Assembly (NCBI GenBank): GCA_934488615.1
Contig: CAKSSJ010000016.1
Span: forward strand, 1 to 45,832
Source: an uncultured Eubacteriales bacterium
GTDB taxonomy: Bacteria; Bacillota; Clostridia; Oscillospirales; Acutalibacteraceae
Direction: 5' to 3'
DNA: 45,832 bases
Shown: positions 43,748 to 45,832 of the stretch, piece by piece
Numbering within the stretch: position 1 is the stretch's first letter
Layout of the letters: each line of letters starts with the position of its first letter
Program-made: the position numbers and the translations under genes
Notes under the pieces: model-generated
Database searches by the model: none
The model's input: the letters and a program-made list of their open reading frames with translations, nothing else
Told to the model about the DNA's origin: nothing

Positions 43748-44734
43748 TCAGCGACGTTTTTCAAGACAAATTCCTGTGCCCTCAACAACGCAGTCAAGCG
43801 GATTTTCCGCAACGGTAACGGGGATCTTGACCTCTTTCTCAATGAGCTTGTCAAGGCCTCTGAGCATTGCGCCGCCGCCCGTGAGTGTGATTCCGTTGTC
43901 AATAATATCTGCCGCAAGCTCGGGCGGAGTATTTTCGAGTGTGATTTTTATTGCGTCAACAATCTGCATAACAGATTCCATGAGAGCCTCGCGGATCTCC
44001 ACCGCCGTAACCTCAACGTCCTTCGGAAGTCCGTCGATGAGGTTTCTTCCTTTAACATTGATTGCGCCTTCGCCTTCATATTCGAAAGCGGAGCCGATTT
44101 GGATTTTGATGTCTTCGGCAGTTCTTTCGCCGATGAGAAGATTATATTTTTTTCTGACATAGTTAATAATTGCTTCATCGTAGCTGTCGCCTGCACCCTT
44201 GACCGAACGCGAAGTGACAATATCACTGAGGGCAACGACAGCAACCTCTGCGGTTCCTCCGCCGATATCAACGATCATTGTGCCCTCGGGCTTTTCAACG
44301 TCAATTCCTGCGCCGATTGCGGCTGCCATGGGTTCCTCGATGAGACTGACATATCTTGCGCCTGCAGATTTTGCCGCGTCGTTTACGGCTCTGCGCTCAA
44401 CCTCGGTAACACCCGACGGTACGCAGATCATAACTCTTGTTTTGCTCAGCGGGGAAGCCGTGATTGCCTTACGAATGAATTTTTTAAGCATTTCGGCTGT
44501 TGCGTCAAAGTCGGCAATAACTCCGTCACGAAGCGGGCGGAGAGCAACGATCGAGCCCGGGGTTCTGCCGATCATATCCTTTGCCTCCGAACCGACGGCA
44601 ACAACCTTTGCGGGTGTGAATCTCTGGTCAACGGCAACAACAGACGGTTCACGAATGATGATGCCCTTACCTTTTACAAAAACAAGAGTATTTGATGTTC
44701 CGAGGTCAATTCCTATATCCTGTGAAAATAACAT
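43748..44734 (-). CDS. mreB: Actin-like cell-shape protein MreB
   Basis: This 328-residue bacterial actin has the phosphate-1 motif DIGIDLGTSNTLVFVKGKG (residues 6-24), the phosphate-2 motif MIVDIGGGTAEVAVV and the adenosine motif LTGGGAMLRGLD. Filaments under the membrane steer the elongation machinery. AAGGAG precedes the ATG. The gene lies 12 nt after the lipoprotein gene and leads the mreBCD-mrdA set. Confidence 0.98.
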   Translation of the reverse strand: MLFSQDIGIDLGTSNTLVFVKGKGIIIREPSVVAVDQRFTPAKVVAVGSEAKDMIGRTPGSIVALRPLRDGVIADFDATAEMLKKFIRKAITASPLSKTRVMICVPSGVTEVERRAVNDAAKSAGARYVSLIEEPMAAAIGAGIDVEKPEGTMIVDIGGGTAEVAVVALSDIVTSRSVKGAGDSYDEAIINYVRKKYNLLIGERTAEDIKIQIGSAFEYEGEGAINVKGRNLIDGLPKDVEVTAVEIREALMESVMQIVDAIKITLENTPPELAADIIDNGITLTGGGAMLRGLDKLIEKEVKIPVTVAENPLDCVVEGTGICLEKRR

Positions 44735-44746
44735 GATTATTTCTCC

Positions 44747-45502
44747 TTACTGTTGAGTTGTTGTTTCGGTGTTGTCGGAAGCCTTTGTGAACGGTGCGGT
44801 CGGATATGTGCTTACCTCGTCCGTCTGAAGCTCCTTGACGGTTGCGCATGAGTTGATAAGCTCAACAACGCTGTCACCGTTATAGCAGTTATCGTAAACG
44901 GAAGCCGTAATTTCAATCATCGGCTCGCCGTCATCAATACAGAAATAAAATACGCTTGTGTTTTCGGAAGCAATTTTATATGAGATTGCTTTTGCATTTT
45001 TTCCCATAAGAGTTACTTCATATTCCTTGATATCGGAAATTAGGGTGCCCATCTGGCTGAGCTTAACGACATTTACAAGGTACTCGTTGTATGTTTCCTG
45101 CAAGGTTCGGTTCTGTTTGTAGCCGAAATCAAGCTGGCAGGCGGCAACACCCGATTTTGTACATTTTCCCGAATGGCGAAGTCTTACAAATGTCGTTTCC
45201 TTTGAAACCGCCCAACCGTTCGGAACCTTTATGCTGACAACGGCATTTTCAATCTCGGTGTTGCGTTTGTTTGTAATTTTATCGGGAAATACGTAGGGCT
45301 GAGTAACCTTACTGCCGTTCTCATCGGTCTTTTCAATGATAAGCCGTCCCCATTTGTCCTGGAGCTTTGTGCCGTTTTCGTCTGTGACGGGTATGAAGGT
45401 GTGGCCGTCCTTATCGACAATAACGTTTTTGTTTCCGCAAGCCGTCATAACTGTTGCAAAAACAAGAAGAAAAGCCGAAATTATAATAAGAGATTTTTTC
45501 AA
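44747..45502 (-). CDS. Putative lipoprotein upstream of mreB
   Basis: This 251-residue exported protein has Lys2-Lys3, a hydrophobic segment and a lipobox-like VMTAC with the modified Cys at residue 22. The mature part begins with Asp/Gly/Lys-rich repeats of the form DENGTKLQDKWG, DENGSK, then a globular domain without a motif I recognise. The only possible start giving the signal peptide is TTG at 45502, with a weak AGGCGA ribosome site. It is first in the mre transcript, so a role in envelope growth is conceivable, but function is unknown. Confidence 0.8.
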   Translation of the reverse strand: MKKSLIIISAFLLVFATVMTACGNKNVIVDKDGHTFIPVTDENGTKLQDKWGRLIIEKTDENGSKVTQPYVFPDKITNKRNTEIENAVVSIKVPNGWAVSKETTFVRLRHSGKCTKSGVAACQLDFGYKQNRTLQETYNEYLVNVVKLSQMGTLISDIKEYEVTLMGKNAKAISYKIASENTSVFYFCIDDGEPMIEITASVYDNCYNGDSVVELINSCATVKELQTDEVSTYPTAPFTKASDNTETTTQQ

Positions 45503-45538
45503 ATAAATCGCCTACTTTACAATTTTATTCAATATAAA

Positions 45539-45567
45539 AGTATATCATTTCAAACACTAAAAGTCAA
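45539..45567 (-). promoter_or_regulatory. Promoter of the lipoprotein-mre-mrdA-minD-mnmEG-rsmG block
   Basis: On the minus strand TTGACT (45567-45562), 17 nt, TATACT (45544-45539), about 40 nt upstream of the TTG start. No internal terminator was found before rsmG. Confidence 0.75.
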
Positions 45568-45588
45568 TCGAAATAATGTAAATTACGG

Positions 45589-45617
45589 TTGACAACAGAT
45601 AGTTATTTTGATAAAAT
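45589..45617 (+). promoter_or_regulatory. Promoter of the tRNA-Arg-like genes
   Basis: TTGACA (45589-45594), 17-nt spacer, TAAAAT (45612-45617), about 80 bp upstream of the first tRNA-like sequence. It is divergent from and close to the mre-block promoter. Confidence 0.75.
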
Positions 45618-45697
45618 AATAAGCGACCGCCAATAGCGTGAAAAACAAAAATTTAACTGTTTTTTCTCGCAAAAGTTTTTTCAAATGAATAAAACAT

Positions 45698-45767
45698 GTC
45701 TCCGTAGCTCAGCAGGATAGAGCGTTCGCCTCCTAAGCGGCAGATTGTTCGATTCCTTCGAGCAATG
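45698..45767 (+). pseudogene. Degenerate tRNA-Arg(CCU)-like sequence
   Basis: The 5' half is a normal tRNA: acceptor strand GTCTCCG, D arm GCTC...GAGC, and an anticodon loop CTCCTAA with CCT at 45732-45734. The anticodon stem has one mismatch and one wobble pair. The T-loop-like GTTCGATTCC is present, but its stem does not pair. The 3' acceptor strand (CGGAGAC expected) is missing; instead TTGTTCGA and TCGAGCAA form an 8-bp hairpin. It therefore cannot make a standard tRNA. Boundaries are approximate. Confidence 0.7.
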
Positions 45768-45790
45768 AAAATTGCATAAATCTTAAAAAT

Positions 45791-45832
45791 GTCTCAGTAG
45801 CTCAGCTGGATAGAGCACACGCCTCCTAAGCG
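45791..45832 (+). tRNA. tRNA-Arg(CCU), partial at window edge
   Basis: Acceptor strand GTCTCAG, D arm GCTCAGCTGGATAGAGC, anticodon stem CACGC and loop CTCCTAA with anticodon CCT at 45825-45827. The sequence stops at the window end, so integrity of the 3' half cannot be judged. It starts 93 nt after the start of the degenerate copy. Confidence 0.8.

Noticed and set aside
1..45832. CRISPR array, restriction or toxin-antitoxin system
   Set aside because: No regularly spaced repeats and no recognisable Cas, methylase/nuclease or toxin-antitoxin genes were found on either strand.

Overview
The window looks like a chromosomal segment of an anaerobic Clostridia member, most plausibly a gut or rumen Oscillospiraceae/Ruminococcus-like organism. 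The reasons are a T-box-controlled ileS, an SRP RNA upstream of dnaX, a ferredoxin-dependent indolepyruvate oxidoreductase operon, remB, the mre/mrd cell-shape genes, and a secreted protein with a type I dockerin. The genus-level placement is inference.

Layout. 1-1763 (-): the first ~587 codons of a large exported protein of unknown function, with its own promoter and a hairpin-rich leader. 2135-5587 (+): promoter, Ile T-box and ileS (type 2-like). 5796-6835 (+): AzlCD branched-chain amino acid exporter. 7045-12776 (+): an operon for aryl/acyl-CoA chemistry (adenylate-forming CoA ligase, IorA, IorB, phenylacetate-CoA ligase, ACT-domain protein). It is followed by a class I aminotransferase (13023-14192), whose leader holds four mutually complementary segments, the last being the Shine-Dalgarno site. 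14325-14999: DedA/TVP38-type membrane protein. 15074-22628 (+): SRP RNA, dnaX, a family 2 glycosyltransferase, ebfC, recR, a replication-origin-like region (DnaA boxes plus DnaA-trio array), dnaN, S4 protein, recF, remB and a patatin-like hydrolase. No dnaA is present.

22687-30397: a block of exported proteins. Two are paralogous PHP/CehA-like metallohydrolases (one ending in a FIVAR-like module, one in a dockerin plus an amphipathic tail), and one is an M6-like metalloprotease. A YgjV-like membrane protein lies between the two metallohydrolases. 30445-35389 (-): fba, serS, parB, parA, noc, with a parS-like site between parA and noc. 35496-45502 (-): a nine-gene collinear block, in transcription order lipoprotein, mreB, mreC, mreD, mrdA, MinD-like ATPase, mnmE, mnmG (with a perfect parS inside it) and rsmG, apparently read from one promoter at 45567-45539. 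The right edge carries a degenerate tRNA-Arg(CCU)-like sequence and the 5' half of a second tRNA-Arg(CCU).

How it fits together. The centre and right half form an origin-proximal replication/segregation region, but rearranged: dnaA, gyrB, rpmH, rnpA, yidC and jag are missing, and most flanking genes are transcribed towards the origin-like sequence rather than away from it. The left part carries an amino-acid-derived aryl-acid module that could run either way, as fermentation of aromatic amino acids to aryl acetates or as reductive synthesis of aromatic amino acids from aryl acids. No CRISPR array, insertion sequence or prophage was seen.
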